Source of the DNA: Lingula anatina
Taxonomy: Eukaryota > Brachiopoda > Lingulata > Lingulida > Lingulidae
DNA: 64,000 bases
Reading direction: 5' to 3'
Assembly: GCF_001039355.2 (NCBI RefSeq)
Contig: NW_019776002.1
Location: forward strand, 376,414-440,413
The translations under genes and the position numbers were made by a program. Under the pieces are notes generated by a model, which was given only the letters and a program-made list of their open reading frames with translations, had not been told where the DNA came from and made no database searches. Positions 27,001 through 38,790 of the stretch are shown one piece after another (positions within the stretch are counted from its first letter, which is position 1; every line of letters begins with the position of its first letter).

Positions 27001-27773
27001 CCAGACAATGAGGCAATACATTTGAATGGAAAAGCAAACAATTGGGTGTCCAGTCTTTCTTTCTGTCTTTCTTTTTCCAGCAGTGCGACGTATATAGTTT
27101 TCCTTTTACTCCATAGGGTGCGCTGCTGGCCTGACCATTTTCTCAGTTAACCAAAATCTGGCGATGCTATAAATAAAATTATCCATCGGGTAGAAGACTG
27201 ATTACAGGGAGAATTAAAGGGGCCATCCTTAGACAAATTGGAGTCACAAAAATGTATTTACTGGAATTTACCACGAATTAAACATGAGATCTTTCTTTAT
27301 CTTTCTTAGTTGTTTGTTCAGAAATTTATTGCCTAGTAGCTTTTATTTTCCTTTAACTTGGATTATCGATTGATCCTTCTAATGTCTTATTGGAAAAAAG
27401 CAAAAAAGATCTTTCATCTATCTCTGTTTGTGTCGAATACTATTTTTCTTAAATTTTAATGAGTGTGAAATGTTGATGCTAAAGCGTAATCCACTCTAGG
27501 GTGTGCCCCAATTGTTGGGTTTTATTCAAATATCTTAAATATTCTTGTTCTTGTCAGCACTACCCTGATGAGTGTTCACTTTTTCTTTTCAAAACGCGAA
27601 ATGTACAGATTGGCGTCAGCTGTGACAGAGACAATACTTCTCGACAGATACAATATATGGGATATATTTATCTTATGAAGTCTACTTATTCTTCCTTCGA
27701 GTTTGGAACCTTGTTTTTATAAATTATTGATGATGTTATATTTGCTCATTTCAGTTGATTTATCTGAACAGGG

Positions 27774-28556
27774 ATGTACGGACTTCTTCTGGAGAGCATA
27801 TATGAGTATCTGAAACAGACTTATGGCGAAAATGTTGCTGAAGAGATACGGAAACGTGCCAATATTCATCAGCACAGCTTTGTCACACACAAGGTGTACA
27901 GCGAGACACTGGTCCCACGCATGGGGGACGCTGCTGCCGCCATAACTGGAACGCCGAAGGACGAGTTAATGGAGCAGTTTGGGGTGGCATTTGTAACCTT
28001 CGTAGGTCACTATGGTTATGACCGCGTGCTGAGAGTTCTTGGGCGGCACATGCGCGATTTTCTGAACGGACTAGACAATCTGCACGAGTATCTGCGGTTT
28101 AGTTATGCCAAACTTAAACCTCCGTCGTTCTTTTGTGAAAATGAAACCAAAGAAGGACTAACTCTTCATTACCGCAGTAAACGCAAGGGATTCCTGCACT
28201 ATGTGAAAGGGCAGATTAAAACGGTGGGCAGTTTGTTCTATAACACACATGTGGAGATAGACGTGATAAGCCACCGGGAAACCGAAGATCTCACCCACGT
28301 TGTATTTCAGCTCAAATTTGACAATTACGCATATAGGGAACCTGTTGAGAAAAAGGACATAACACAAACTACAAAACTTCACGTCCGTTCTGCTGTGTTC
28401 TTCGATGTTTTTCCATTCCACTTGGTATTTAACAGAGACATGTTGATACGCAGTGCCGGGAAGGGTTTGGAGCAGGTTCTGGAGGGACTGGAAGGACGAC
28501 AGGTGGATACGGAGTTCGTTATGATGCGGCCCTTGTTAGAATTTACCTGGAAAAAT
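27774..28556 (+). CDS. Cyclase A coding exon 1: H-NOX and start of PAS-like region
   Basis: Encodes residues 1-261, from [13 protein letters not shown] to LEFTWKN. It ends in phase 0 at the donor AAT|GTAAGTAAA; the open frame running on to 28,670 is intron. It contains the proximal histidine in [13 protein letters not shown] and the YRSKR heme-propionate motif. The acceptor upstream ends at 27,754, leaving a 19-base leader before the ATG. Confidence 0.92.
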
Positions 28557-31500
28557 GTAAGTAAATATTTTCTTTACTTTCACAAAGTACGCAGTGGTCG
28601 TGTGGCGAGTGTACTGTTCTGTTTATTTGCCCAGTGCACGATGGGGTCGCTTACCAAAAATGAGTTGTAACGCCTGACCACGACTTGAAATTAATAAAAC
28701 CACGGAGAATTAATTAGTAGAGCCTACTGAAATATTGCAGCCTTGTAATCTTGTTCTATTGAGCATTATATATATTCTATATTATATATGTTATAGCCTT
28801 TATATTACAACAAATGACTGTAAAGATTTTGAAAAGCACCTTGTATTAATAATGTTAATTATTATAACCTTTAATGGATTAGAACACCGATTTGAGCAGA
28901 CATCTCCTCACGTCTGCATTTTAGCAATGAAAGTGTCACGGATTGATAACTATATTCCGCTTTAGAGTTCACTGACTGCCTGGGATGTTGGAATTCACAA
29001 TTATTGTGTTTTGTCAATATATTTGCGTTCACGGATATATTACTTCCATCGTTTGACATTGATGAAAGAGGGTCTATTTTCTGTACTGCAATCTCTCTCT
29101 TCCTTCCAGGTAATGTCTCACACTAATAACGTGTTTGAACTTCAATCGGTTAATGAGACCAAAGCACAGCGGCAGCAAGATTTAGATGATCTAAGCGACG
29201 ATGGTAGGTTAACACCCGGTCCACTCTGTTAATCCGTATATTTAAAACAATCTCATAATGCATTTTTTGTTCGCTGATTGCCATATAATGTCTCCATTCA
29301 AACTTTTGTATACATATATAATGAATTTAACGCATATTTTCAGCATCTTGCTTCATCCAGAATTTCCTTTGCGCTGTGCATTTGCGCTTCAAACTAACGT
29401 ATATTTAGCAGCTTGCGAACAAATTACGGGAGATCCGTGAACATTGCTTTTCTAAATGCCCCTTTCAGGTCCTTTAAATGTGTATAATAGACTCTGACGG
29501 GCAGAGTACGGCCGCTGGTTCTGCATGCGAAGACTGCAGACTTTGCATCTAGGCATGGGTTGGTTCAGTAGTTCCCCACGGAATAATGTCTTAGATCATA
29601 TTCCATCAATATTGGGGAAGCTAGAATGTTTGATGAGAGCATAGATCCCTTGGCGTGATATTTCACTGAAAAACATCAAAATTAATTGAACGTTATTGTA
29701 AAAAATAAACTCTTTATTATATAATCTAGGTTAAATACTGCATCTGTATATATAGATATCATGTTTGCTCCCCCCCTGTGAGTTATTAAAGCTGACCAAG
29801 ATGCCAGATAATTACAGTAATCACCAGATATAATTTTAAACAACAGACCGGGTGCTGCTAACGATTCGGTTGCTACATTTAAAAATGCTGGCGAAATAGT
29901 TATTACCACTGTCTCCCGTGTAATGAGAATAAAAAAGAAAATCGTTTCTAAAGAAATTCGAAGCCCATTAAGGAAAGGTCTGAAAGTCATACCTCGTAGA
30001 CAGTAAACACGTTTGGTGATTTTAGAAATGATGTCCTTTTTTTATCAAGAAATGATGTAACATTTAAAAGTAGGATTATTGTGCGTACTGAAAATGGAAT
30101 GACGTCCCTATTGAAATGATGGAACTGTGCTGCCTCTTACATTTTGATTTCTTTAGTCACGATGACAGGTGCTTTACACAATGCCTGTTTTTCTCACGAT
30201 TCTTTGGAGACGAAAGGTTAGATCTACACTTGTCTAAAATGATATCCCTTTAGAAATCCGAAACCGCCAGTGAGGCATACGGACTGATATTAGTATGATT
30301 GATTTTATCATGAGGACTTGATTATTGTTAAGTGTTGATTTTGACGAGTATTTAAGATGATGATGATGGTTTCCTATAACCCCGTACTACATCCCTTGAA
30401 GGCATCTACCCAAAATTTTGGGATAAATGTATTAGCGCGTTTATTACCTAATTGACCTGGTCAGGTAACTGTCTTGATGCCCTGGTTTAAAAAGGGTGAG
30501 GTGTTCGATAACATGCGTCGACATTAAGTTAACGCTGTCAAACAACACTCTTGTAACATTTTTAATGTTTTTATCATATTTCAGTTCAAACAAGTTCCCC
30601 AACAAATAATGTAAATTAATTGCAAAAAGTTATTATTCAAATTTGGATTTCGTTCCTCAATGTCAGATTACTCTCAAAAATGTTACATCAAGTTGCAGGT
30701 TTGATTTGAATAAATGGCAGTGGCAGTTTAACCCACGGAAACACTTGCCTAAGCTATTGTAAACACTATGAAGGTTATTTCTTGCTTCATGTAAAATACA
30801 CGAAACCTATCCGGACTGTGTTGAACGTGAACCGCTGTTTGCAGTCACATGTTGAAAGGCTGGTTCTTATTCACTAGATGTCTGCAGCTTCCAAACCGAG
30901 ACTGCATCGAGACGCACACGTGTTAGTCGTGCTTCCAGACGCATCAGTTATGCACAATCTCAAGGTACTGACGGTAGCAAGACGCTGTACAATACGTGTG
31001 TGGTGGCTGCGCTCGTTGTGGATTTTTAGTTGCTTTTCCCACTCGTTTTCTTATCATTTACCTTTTTATTTTTACTGGTGAACTTGAAAGTGTATGAAGG
31101 TTTTTATTTCATCACTGCAAGTAACAAACCAGAGCGCATTAGAAATCCCCATGGAAACGAAACACATTTATAGGATTTCTAAGGAAAATGTTGTCTCTAT
31201 GGATTATGAAAACTAAATATTTCAACGCACAAACGCGTTTGTTCACCAGCTTTTATATTGCCCTAAATGTGTTTTCTGGCTTTTTTTCTTTTTTGATGTC
31301 ATAATGCGATATGCGATGCGATGCGTTGTGTGTGTTTGGCGTTACTTCACTGCACAAGCATGCCAGCCAGTGATCCAGTGTGTATTAACGCTATCACAAC
31401 TGCACCACGGGCCTTGCACATAACACGGATCACTTGACCTCACACGCTCCTTTATGTGTTTTCTTTTCTATTGGGCATTATTCAGTCAAACACCTTGATC

Positions 31501-32440
31501 TGTGCATTTTTTTATTTACTTTTTTGTAGGGTACCAACGGCTCCGTCTTTTACTTTTATTTATCATCATATTATAGCTTCATTATCTTTGCTTTCTCTAA
31601 TTGATATTTATTTGCGCTTGAAATGGCGCATTGTTTTCTATTTTGTGTGTGCATGCTTATTTATTCTTTTATTGCTCTACACCTTTTTTTCTTTTATGTT
31701 AATGTGCATAGATCCAAGGCGCCTATTTTCTACTCAAAACGGCCTCCCACATGACGATTCTAGTGGGCATGATTCAGGTAATTCTTGAACAACCTTATCA
31801 TGGCGTATTTCCATTGCTATTCTCTTTCTTGCAACGGAAATATCTATACAAATCTATACAATTTTAAGCCTTGACATTGGTTATACTTGATTTGTTTTTA
31901 GCATGGTGAAACACTGTTGTCAATATAAGTGCATGTTTTTGTTATTGTGTATATTGCCTTGATCGTCAGTTGTCTTAAAAGACATGCCTCTTGTAGATTT
32001 TTTTACTAGGAAATTTTATTTTTAAGATTTGAAAATCAATTTGAAAATTGTTCCATATAAAACCATTTGAAATTAGTTAGTCGACACAAATTCGCATGGA
32101 GCCCAAAATTGAAGTTTCTGAAACTTGTCAAAATTGGTTTATCCATTTTTAGACTGTGGCACCATCTATAGTCAGCCTGCGCATGACCAAGTTTACAACT
32201 CCGCGCGGACCTCCTACCTGCGTCTGAAGGGACAAATGATGTTCATGGAGGAATGGGACTCCATCTTATTTCTGGGGACGCCCATGTAAGATTTGTTTTA
32301 CAGTAGGAAACATATTCTTGAAGAGGCAGTTGTATGGTGTCAGTTGAACTTCCTTGTGAACCACATTTTATTATTGTAATTGGAGATATACTTTAATAAA
32401 AAACGTTTACTACTACAGAGTTAAAACCAAATACCAGTAT

Positions 32441-32487
<47 letters not shown>

Positions 32488-34981
32488 TTAAGGGGAGTGT
32501 TCCATAATTGCTTATGTCGATGCCAATGTTTGTTTTCAGCATGGAGAACCTTGATGTTATGTTTACAACCGGTCTCTATATCAACGATCTCAGTATGCAC
32601 GACTCCAGCAGAGATTTGGTGTTAGCTGGAACACAGCAGTCCGCAGAACTCAAACTAGCCTTGGACCAAGTAAGACTTAACTGGAATGAAATTGGGCACC
32701 TACACGTAGTTGCTGTGTTTTAAGTGATGTTATCTGGCAAGACTCGACCAGTTTTAATATTTTTAATGTTAAAAAAAAAAACAGTAGAACACCTGTGTAC
32801 AATTTATTTGGTTTACAATGCTTCTTTACCTTCTCTCTATGAATATTATGAAAATCATTCTGTTATCAGTTGCGTGTATCTAATTTACATAACTTCTTTG
32901 TGACTATGGGGCCGTTCTTTCTTCTAACAGGAGCAACAGAAAAACAAGAAGCTAGAGGAGACAATGCGGAAGTTGGATGCAGAAATGAAGAAAACAGACT
33001 CGTTGCTGTACCAAATGATTCCAAAAAGTGTTGCTGATCGTCTGCGTAAAGGGGAGCCAGCCATGAACACTTGTGAGGTAATTGTTTTTCGCTTTGTGTG
33101 TGCGAGAGCGCGTGCGGGCTTAAATTGATTAGTCACTCGCCGGAATACCAAAAACAAAATGTAACCACCACGGGTAAAGTAGTCATATTATATCCTCGGA
33201 CATAATTCTTGTTACATCCGACTATAAACCCCACTTAAAGCTAATTACCAATATTAGTGTTATTCGTTGTCTGTTGAAAGCTATTTGGTCTTGTTTCTCA
33301 CAGGTGTTTGAAAGTGTCACCATCTTGTTCAGCGATGTGGTAGGGTTCACTACTATCTGCAGCCAGATCACACCAATGCAAGTTGTGGGGATGCTCAACG
33401 CCATGTACACAGAATTCGACCAACTCAGCGAGAAGAACCAAGTCTATAAGGTACACATTACGGATGATAAACTCAAAAGCTGGTAGTTTTTCTCAGTCAG
33501 TTATCATCTAATACGAATCAATGGAAACCATCCGAAAAAACCTAAAACGAGGTTGTCGGCACTGCTTAACGTTAGGCGAGACTGGAAAACGCGCGAGAAT
33601 CCGCGTGAAGTGGGGCTAACAGTAAGGGTGAAACTACAGGTGGGAATGTCGTCTTAGAATGCAATATACAGTTGATACCTAAAACATGGTGAATATGTAC
33701 TGTTGTGCAAAAGACCATTACTACATAATTAGAGAAAAACTACATGTAGATAATACACTGATAATCCTGTGCATCGCCATTATACCTAACCCTGTTCTTG
33801 GACATAATAACGTAATTTTGTCCAAGCCCCCTTTTTCCTAAAATCTCGTAAAATAAAATTCCTAAAAACTGAAATCTCGCTTGGTTTACGCTAGGATGAA
33901 AGACTTCGATTTATCACGGATGATTCCCAGTGACGATTGTTAAACACCTTGCCTCGTCTTTTATTGTCATATTGATAGAGCCCAAAAAATTGAACTTCAA
34001 CTGAATACATGTACATGTACTTTGTCACTTTGGGGCACTAGGTTCGACTATAATTATTTATCCGAATTCATGTTCCTTAGGTGGAGACGATAGGGGACGC
34101 TTACATGGTGGTGGCGGGAGCACCTATCAAAACCAAATACCACGCGCACCACATCTGTAACATGGCATTCGACATGTTGGACGCCATGTCCAACCTCACC
34201 GACCCCTCCACAGGCGGCAATATGAGGATACGAGTGGGTAAGTGTCGACAATAGTGGAATGGCTTTACCCCCTACCAGGGCGCATGATAGATTTTTTACA
34301 GATATTGACAGATATGTCTCTATCTAGATAGATGGTCATTTAAAGCCATCTATCTAGCTAGAGACATATCTGTGAATATCTGTAAAAAAATCTATCACTC
34401 GCCCTGGTAGAGGGTAGAGTGGCTTAGGGTAAAAAATTGGCCAAATCATGACACGGCGGATAAAAGCACCAAATTTTGCACGTGGTTACCTTTTGACATA
34501 CTAAATCATTTTAGACCCGTAGCCCTCTAAAAAATTTTACCGTTTGGTCAAAAAATCCAAAATGGCCGCCAATTTATGAAATTCTATAGAAATATATACA
34601 TACCTATGTTGATTTTTATCAAATTAAGCATTTTCTCAGTGTTTTCCACATCCTTATCACCCGTAAATTATGCATATATATTACATTACAAACTAGTGTT
34701 CTTGGACTTTTTGAAAAATCCAAGATGGTGCAGTATGGCATAGGAATACTAGAAAACCAAGGAAAGTTATACTCAGCATATAAATATACGGCATATCCCT
34801 ACTGTGTGATGTATTCCTGCCACTCTGTATGCTGTGTATGTTTTATCAGATGTGTATACGAATTTCATTGTGACTTTTTTGTTTTCGTGCTCCTAAAGCT
34901 TTGGTCATCCATGACCATTCATAAGTGTGTGTGTGTGTGTGTGTGTGTGAAAGAGAGGGAGAGAGAGAGAGAGAGAGAGGA

Positions 34982-35012
<31 letters not shown>

Positions 35013-35228
35013 ACTTGCTCTCTATGTACACCATGTATATCTGTCTTATTTAAGGCGTACATTCGGGTGCAGTGGTAGCAGGTGTGGTAGGGATGAAAAT
35101 GCCGAGGTACTGTTTGTTTGGGGACACTGTTAACACGGCCTCTAGGATGGAATCCACGGGAGAGGTAATGTGATATCACATTGGAACACTATCCACACTG
35201 GGTTTAATTTAAACAATATTGTGAAGTG

Positions 35229-35267
<39 letters not shown>

Positions 35268-36318
35268 TATACATTCTAATACAAAGTGAAGTTTTGCACG
35301 ATTACAATTAACGCACGTTTTCAAAGGTTGTTGTTTTTCTCGTACACCCTAATTTTTTCACATTAGTTAAAAAATAATTTGTTCATTACAAGAAATATGC
35401 ATCCCTGCTCTTCTTTAAAAAAATTATTTCACTTAGGCCATGAAGTTACACGTCAGTGAAACCACAAAGCAGTTTATATCAAGCGGAGACGGCTACGTGT
35501 TACAGGAACGTGGATCTATCCAAGTGAAGGTAAAATAACAAACTTTGTTCCTACTTTCTGCCCCCCCTTCCCCCCCCCCCACACACACATACACAAACAC
35601 ACAGAACCCCCCTCCCACCATTTGCTTTCATGGGCTTTCCTCTCTACGTAATGCACATTTCTCAAAATTACAATTCAAATACTGGACGTCAAACGATCTA
35701 TTTGACAAGGTGTAACTAACTGCATGTTTTTTATTGTAATTTCCTTGGCCAATGTTTCAGGGCAAAGGTTCCATGAAAACCTACTGGTTGATGGGGATTC
35801 CTGGGCACGACCCGGCGAAATACGCGGAGCTGGCCAGGAGAGGCTCGCACATGCCCCCCCTAGAGAACGGCAAACACGTCAACGGCTTCGATACACTGGG
35901 TCCCGAGGACGCAGAACTCGATGGTCTTGAGTCCGATAAGGTATCTTTGGTATCCCCTCCCCCAGTGCCTGGTGACTGTGCTTTTGTCCCACCTTTGCTG
36001 TCCATTGATCATAAACCCGCTGAGCCCTCTGAGGACGATGTGAAAAGCGGTCTCAAGTCGCCTTGTCCAAACAAGGACCAGGGCAAAGCTGTGAACGTAG
36101 ACGACCAAAGGGTAAAACCGACAGACGTGTTTGCTAAAGGGGCTGGGAAAGGGAACGGCTCTCACTACTCCAACAACAGCCTAAACGTTGCCATGAAGAA
36201 GGTTGGCAATGCAGAGAAGGCGCGTAAGGAAATGTTACGTAATGATATTAATCCTGATATAGAGCCAGAAAAGAAACCTGCTCCCACAAAGAAAAGCAAA
36301 TTTTGCAATTTACTTTGA
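27774..36318 (+). CDS. Atypical soluble guanylate cyclase, paralogue A (Gyc-89D / beta-2-like), 11 coding exons, CaaX tail
   Basis: The spliced exons 27774-28556, 29110-29203, 31712-31777, 32153-32285, 32540-32669, 32931-33077, 33304-33450, 34081-34237, 35055-35164, 35437-35529 and 35761-36318 total 2,418 bases, all in frame, giving 805 residues. The protein is a cytosolic heme sensor that makes cGMP from GTP. Its domains in order are H-NOX (1 to about 185, proximal heme ligand His104, YxSxR at Tyr133/Ser135/Arg137), H-NOX-associated PAS-like region (to about 400), coiled coil (403-440) and class III cyclase (452 to about 650). Metal Asp462 and Asp506, guanine-selecting Glu502 and Cys572, and Asn579/Arg583 are all present, so one polypeptide could form an active homodimer. 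The tail ends KKSKFCNLL, a CaaX box after basic residues. Vertebrate beta-2 cyclase is known to end in such a box. An in-frame TGA at 27,765 fixes the start. Introns over 300 bases, other than those listed separately, hold nothing recognised. Confidence 0.93.
29110..29203 (+). CDS. Cyclase A coding exon 2
   Basis: Follows acceptor CTTCCTTCCAG and reads [14 protein letters not shown], a conserved strand of the H-NOX-associated region. An acidic linker follows. It ends in phase 1 at GATG|GTAGGT. Its counterpart in paralogue B is 43,292-43,376. Confidence 0.88.
29204..31711 (+). other. Cyclase A intron of 2.5 kb
   Basis: No exon or repeat array was recognised inside it. Several short open frames occur, all unsupported. 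It separates coding exon 2 from the small cassette exon 3. Confidence 0.6.
31712..31777 (+). CDS. Cyclase A coding exon 3: 66-base cassette exon
   Basis: Lies between acceptor ATGTGCATAG and donor TTCAG|GTAATT, enters and leaves in phase 1, and adds 22 residues ([20 protein letters not shown] plus two). Because it is a multiple of three with matching phases, it can be skipped without changing the frame, giving 783 residues. I see no counterpart in the matching intron of paralogue B. It is predicted from splice sites and frame only. Confidence 0.55.
32153..32285 (+). CDS. Cyclase A coding exon 4: PAS-like region
   Basis: Follows acceptor CCATTTTTAG and encodes a variable linker, then the conserved [20 protein letters not shown]. 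It ends two bases into a codon at CCCAT|GTAAGA. The frame joins correctly to exon 3 or, if that is skipped, to exon 2. Confidence 0.9.
32439..32490. repeat. (TTTA)n microsatellite in cyclase A intron
   Basis: About 13 tandem TTTA units lie just upstream of coding exon 5. Confidence 0.95.
32540..32669 (+). CDS. Cyclase A coding exon 5
   Basis: Follows acceptor TTGTTTTCAG and encodes [20 protein letters not shown] through [14 protein letters not shown], the end of the PAS-like region and start of the signalling helix. It ends in phase 0. The last 99 exon bases plus 7 intron bases differ from paralogue B at only three positions. Confidence 0.93.
32931..33077 (+). CDS. Cyclase A coding exon 6: coiled coil
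   Basis: Encodes residues 403-451: a charged helix ([20 protein letters not shown]) and the [19 protein letters not shown] segment that leads into the catalytic domain. It is phase 0 at both ends and 147 bases long, the same length as in B. Confidence 0.93.
33304..33450 (+). CDS. Cyclase A coding exon 7: catalytic domain, first metal Asp
   Basis: Encodes residues 452-500. It includes [10 protein letters not shown] with metal-binding Asp462, and [15 protein letters not shown]. Phase 0 at both ends. Confidence 0.94.
34081..34237 (+). CDS. Cyclase A coding exon 8: catalytic domain, guanine-selecting Glu
   Basis: Begins [15 protein letters not shown]: Glu502 selects guanine and Asp506 is the second metal ligand. 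It ends in phase 1 at GTGG|GTAAGT. Its first 68 bases are identical to paralogue B, including silent positions. Confidence 0.94.
34266..34416. mobile_element. 151-bp hairpin element in cyclase A intron
   Basis: Two arms of about 70 bases are near-perfect reverse complements, from TACCCCCTACCAGGGCG to CGCCCTGGTAGAGGGTA, with a loop of roughly ten bases. The flanks GAATGGCTT and GAGTGGCTT may be an imperfect target-site duplication. The element starts only 29 bases after exon 8, so in the transcript it would fold beside the splice donor. Confidence 0.75.
34925..35009. repeat. (GT)n(GA)n(GT)n microsatellite in cyclase A intron
   Basis: A compound repeat lying 45 bases upstream of coding exon 9. 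Paralogue B has a GT-rich array at the same place, so the repeat was probably present before the duplication or was copied with it. Confidence 0.95.
35055..35164 (+). CDS. Cyclase A coding exon 9: catalytic core
   Basis: Encodes [20 protein letters not shown] and [12 protein letters not shown]. Cys572 is the second guanine-selecting residue, and Asn579 and Arg583 stabilise the transition state. It enters in phase 1 and ends in phase 0 after GGAGAG|GTAATG. Confidence 0.94.
35231..35265. repeat. (AC)n microsatellite
   Basis: An uninterrupted AC run inside the intron between coding exons 9 and 10 of cyclase A. Confidence 0.95.
35437..35529 (+). CDS. Cyclase A coding exon 10: end of catalytic domain
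   Basis: Encodes [20 protein letters not shown] and the ERGSIQVK strand, 31 codons, phase 0 at both ends. Reading through the donor would stop after two more codons. Confidence 0.93.
35761..36318 (+). CDS. Cyclase A coding exon 11: KGKG strand and long tail with CaaX box
   Basis: Follows acceptor [25 protein letters not shown] completes the cyclase fold. About 165 low-complexity residues follow, rich in Pro, Lys and acidic residues, and the protein ends [14 protein letters not shown] fits CaaX, and a final Leu favours geranylgeranyl transferase I. KKSK just before it is the usual basic companion of a lipid anchor. Confidence 0.9.
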   Translation, partial: GKGSMKTYWLMGIPGHDPAKYAELARRGSHMPPLENGKHVNGFDTLGPEDAELDGLESDKVSLVSPPPVPGDCAFVPPLLSIDHKPAEPSEDDVKSGLKSPCPNKDQGKAVNVDDQRVKPTDVFAKGAGKGNGSHYSNNSLNVAMKKVGNAEKARKEMLRNDINPDIEPEKKPAPTKKSKFCNLL

Positions 36319-38790
36319 AAATTAATCGTATACCAGTTGGTAGAACGCTCTATTTTTCTAGAAAAAAAATTGTTGGTGCGTCAACGCTCCTTAACGCGCA
36401 TGCGTACATTACGTGGACATAAAAAATCAAGAATACTCAACAGGTGCTGTCAAAAACTGAGCTCAGAGGTACACGTGATTTGAAAAATTATTAACACAAA
36501 ACCGTCCAAATCAATTGTCAACCGAGCTGTGAAATATTTACATTTTCCTTTTCATTTTTTTAACTTTTGCCTTTTAATTATATTCAAAATCCATAGTCGC
36601 GATTGCGGTTCAACAATCCAAGTCTGTTTATACAAGAAAAATACAAATTAATCCGCTTTCCAAAGCTGTTTGATGAACGCGCGTGCCACGTCGCTCAGCA
36701 TAGATTTTTTTTTTTCATATCCACATTCCTCCCAGTTTTATGTTTAGTAAGGACAATCCGTGTGAGGTATTGTTTGAATGTCTTTTTATCAGTGTTTTCG
36801 TCTTTCTAGTTTGACATGTTACTTGCATTACCCCTTGCATGCCTTTAACTTCCCTACTTATTTCTGTTTGTATCACTATCTTTGATGTTATGCAAAATGT
36901 CTTTATATTCGCTCTAAAAATGACAGGTTAATATTGAGAATGTCCATTTATGGATAAAACGCCCGCCTTTCCGAAGAAAAACAATTTGTTTGCACCAAGA
37001 ATATTGGTTTTATTATTGTGTTGTGTCAAACTGATACAGCGCCGCCCATATTTTTCGCTACAGTCACCTGGTCTTACCGCGGTGTAACCGTCCCCTTAAA
37101 CGCGGTAAATCCTGTGGCGCAAGGCAATGGCAGTGCGGTATCAAGCGTATCTTTAAGAGCATGTTGCGTGTTGTGGCGTGATTGCACCATCTCACCAATG
37201 GCTTTTTTTGTTTCTGTTACAGACCTGATTCCAGACACTCCCACTGGATTGCATGTATGACATCTAACTCAACAGTCTACAACGTCCTTAACGTGTTTGG
37301 AGAGTGACGCGCGCATTCTACTACTACTAACTCTAACGACGTTAACAATCCGAAGCCTGATCATTCACAATAGCTGAAACACAAGGACTCCAATCCTGAG
37401 AAGATAACTTTGAGGCTGAGCTTATTTGTGTCTGACGACTTTGACTTGGAGAGAATTTGTCTTTGGCCGCTACCTACTTGTGCATGTAGTTGTTCCTTGT
37501 TTATTGTGATGCACTTATAACTGTATAGGGCCCAGTTGAGTCAACGTAATGTGACATTAACCCATCCTGGCCACGTCTAGATAACTGTTTATTGTGTATA
37601 ACATAAAATATAGAAGTGTTTCAAACGTTAACTAATTCGACCTCGTATTATATGTTTGGGTAACTGAACTAACTTGTGATCTTACTGTGTACTACGTGAT
37701 ATGACGGTCCCTTTGGTCCTCTTGCAGGCTTTGAGAGAGTCAATTAAAAATCACAGCACCTTCACTGCTGGACATCAAAATAACGGACAAAATGACCTTA
37801 GGTCAACAGCTTTCTCAACAAATGCAAGAAACCTAAGTGGAAAACAATCGATCATTGATTTATATAGCTTTTTTGTGTGATTTAATCGACCCTAAGGCAA
37901 GTTGACGTATTGTCAACAAAGCATTCTACTGTGCAGTTACCGGCGGATTTGGTCAAAATATTATTAAAATTCTCTCAGTTTCAATTAATTTTACCAAATT
38001 TGATACGACTGATGATGACCCGCGGATGAATATTATTATCATTATTAGCTACTAACAATAGTGAAAAACGACTACCACATTTTATAGCATTAACTAAATT
38101 GCCCATGATATAATTATTTAATGCCATTTGAAGTTCAATACTAAAATGCGCGTATTCCCACATAACACATACAATTGGTTACGTTGGCATCGCTGGGCCC
38201 CACTGTGGTCTTACTTCTTTTGGAATGAAAAATAAGACGATTGACTGCTACCAGTTTTTGAAATGTTGGAATTAAGTGGATGACTGTGCTGAGAGTCAGG
38301 TGTAACAATTCGTCTATTAATCCGAAGATGGTGAGACGTGGCGAATATCTAAGTGTAAAGTATATACATGTATATGGTCATATTTTTATTAAGCTCTTCC
38401 TAATACAGACATAGAAAACAAAAGGTCTAAAAGACGCTTTTACATAATTTTATATTTGAGTTTAAATTGTGATGACTTTATTCAGATACACATAAAACAC
38501 TATTTGTAACATTTCTCATTTACCTAATGCAGTATCTGGATTCTCATGTCATTTATTTATTGATTTCTTATGAGTTTAAAAATAATAATGACAGGTCTGG
38601 GCTTTTAATATCGGTATCAACTTCATATTGTACTGCCTTAACATTGGCGCACCAGGTCGACGCACAAGTAAAGGATTCTTTGCTAGAGTTTGTATTGTCT
38701 CGTTATTTCCTGTGATCCGAATTCTCCTTTGTATAAAGCACTGTATATTGTCAAATCTATGTGAGAATAAATAACCAAAGATGAGATATA
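36319..38790 (+). other. Probable 3' UTR of cyclase A
   Basis: No coding exon is seen. The first canonical AATAAA after the stop is at 38,766. A strong pyrimidine-rich acceptor-like site (TTTGTTTCTGTTACAG, ending 37,222) may mean the 3' UTR is spliced, or that a rare alternative last exon exists. Confidence 0.35.
38766..38771 (+). terminator. Candidate polyadenylation signal of cyclase A
   Basis: Canonical AATAAA followed by a T/G-rich stretch about 40-60 bases downstream. It is the first canonical hexamer after the stop codon. ATTAAA variants occur earlier, near 37,743 and 37,962. Confidence 0.35.

Larger units (their letters stand above)
16861..27754 (+). other. Stretch upstream of cyclase A, possibly its first intron
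   Basis: No exon was recognised. CpG is not depleted, unlike in the left block. The stretch holds a 22-bp minisatellite, a small inverted-repeat element, a 25-bp tandem repeat, AT, GA and GTCT microsatellites, and a T-run near 24,563-24,586. The open frames of 60-110 codons have no supporting features. Confidence 0.35.

Noticed and set aside
28557-28670. Continuation of the H-NOX open frame of A past TWKN
   Set aside because: A consensus donor GTAAGT follows AAT at 28,556, and paralogue B has its donor at the same codon. The extra codons are intron.
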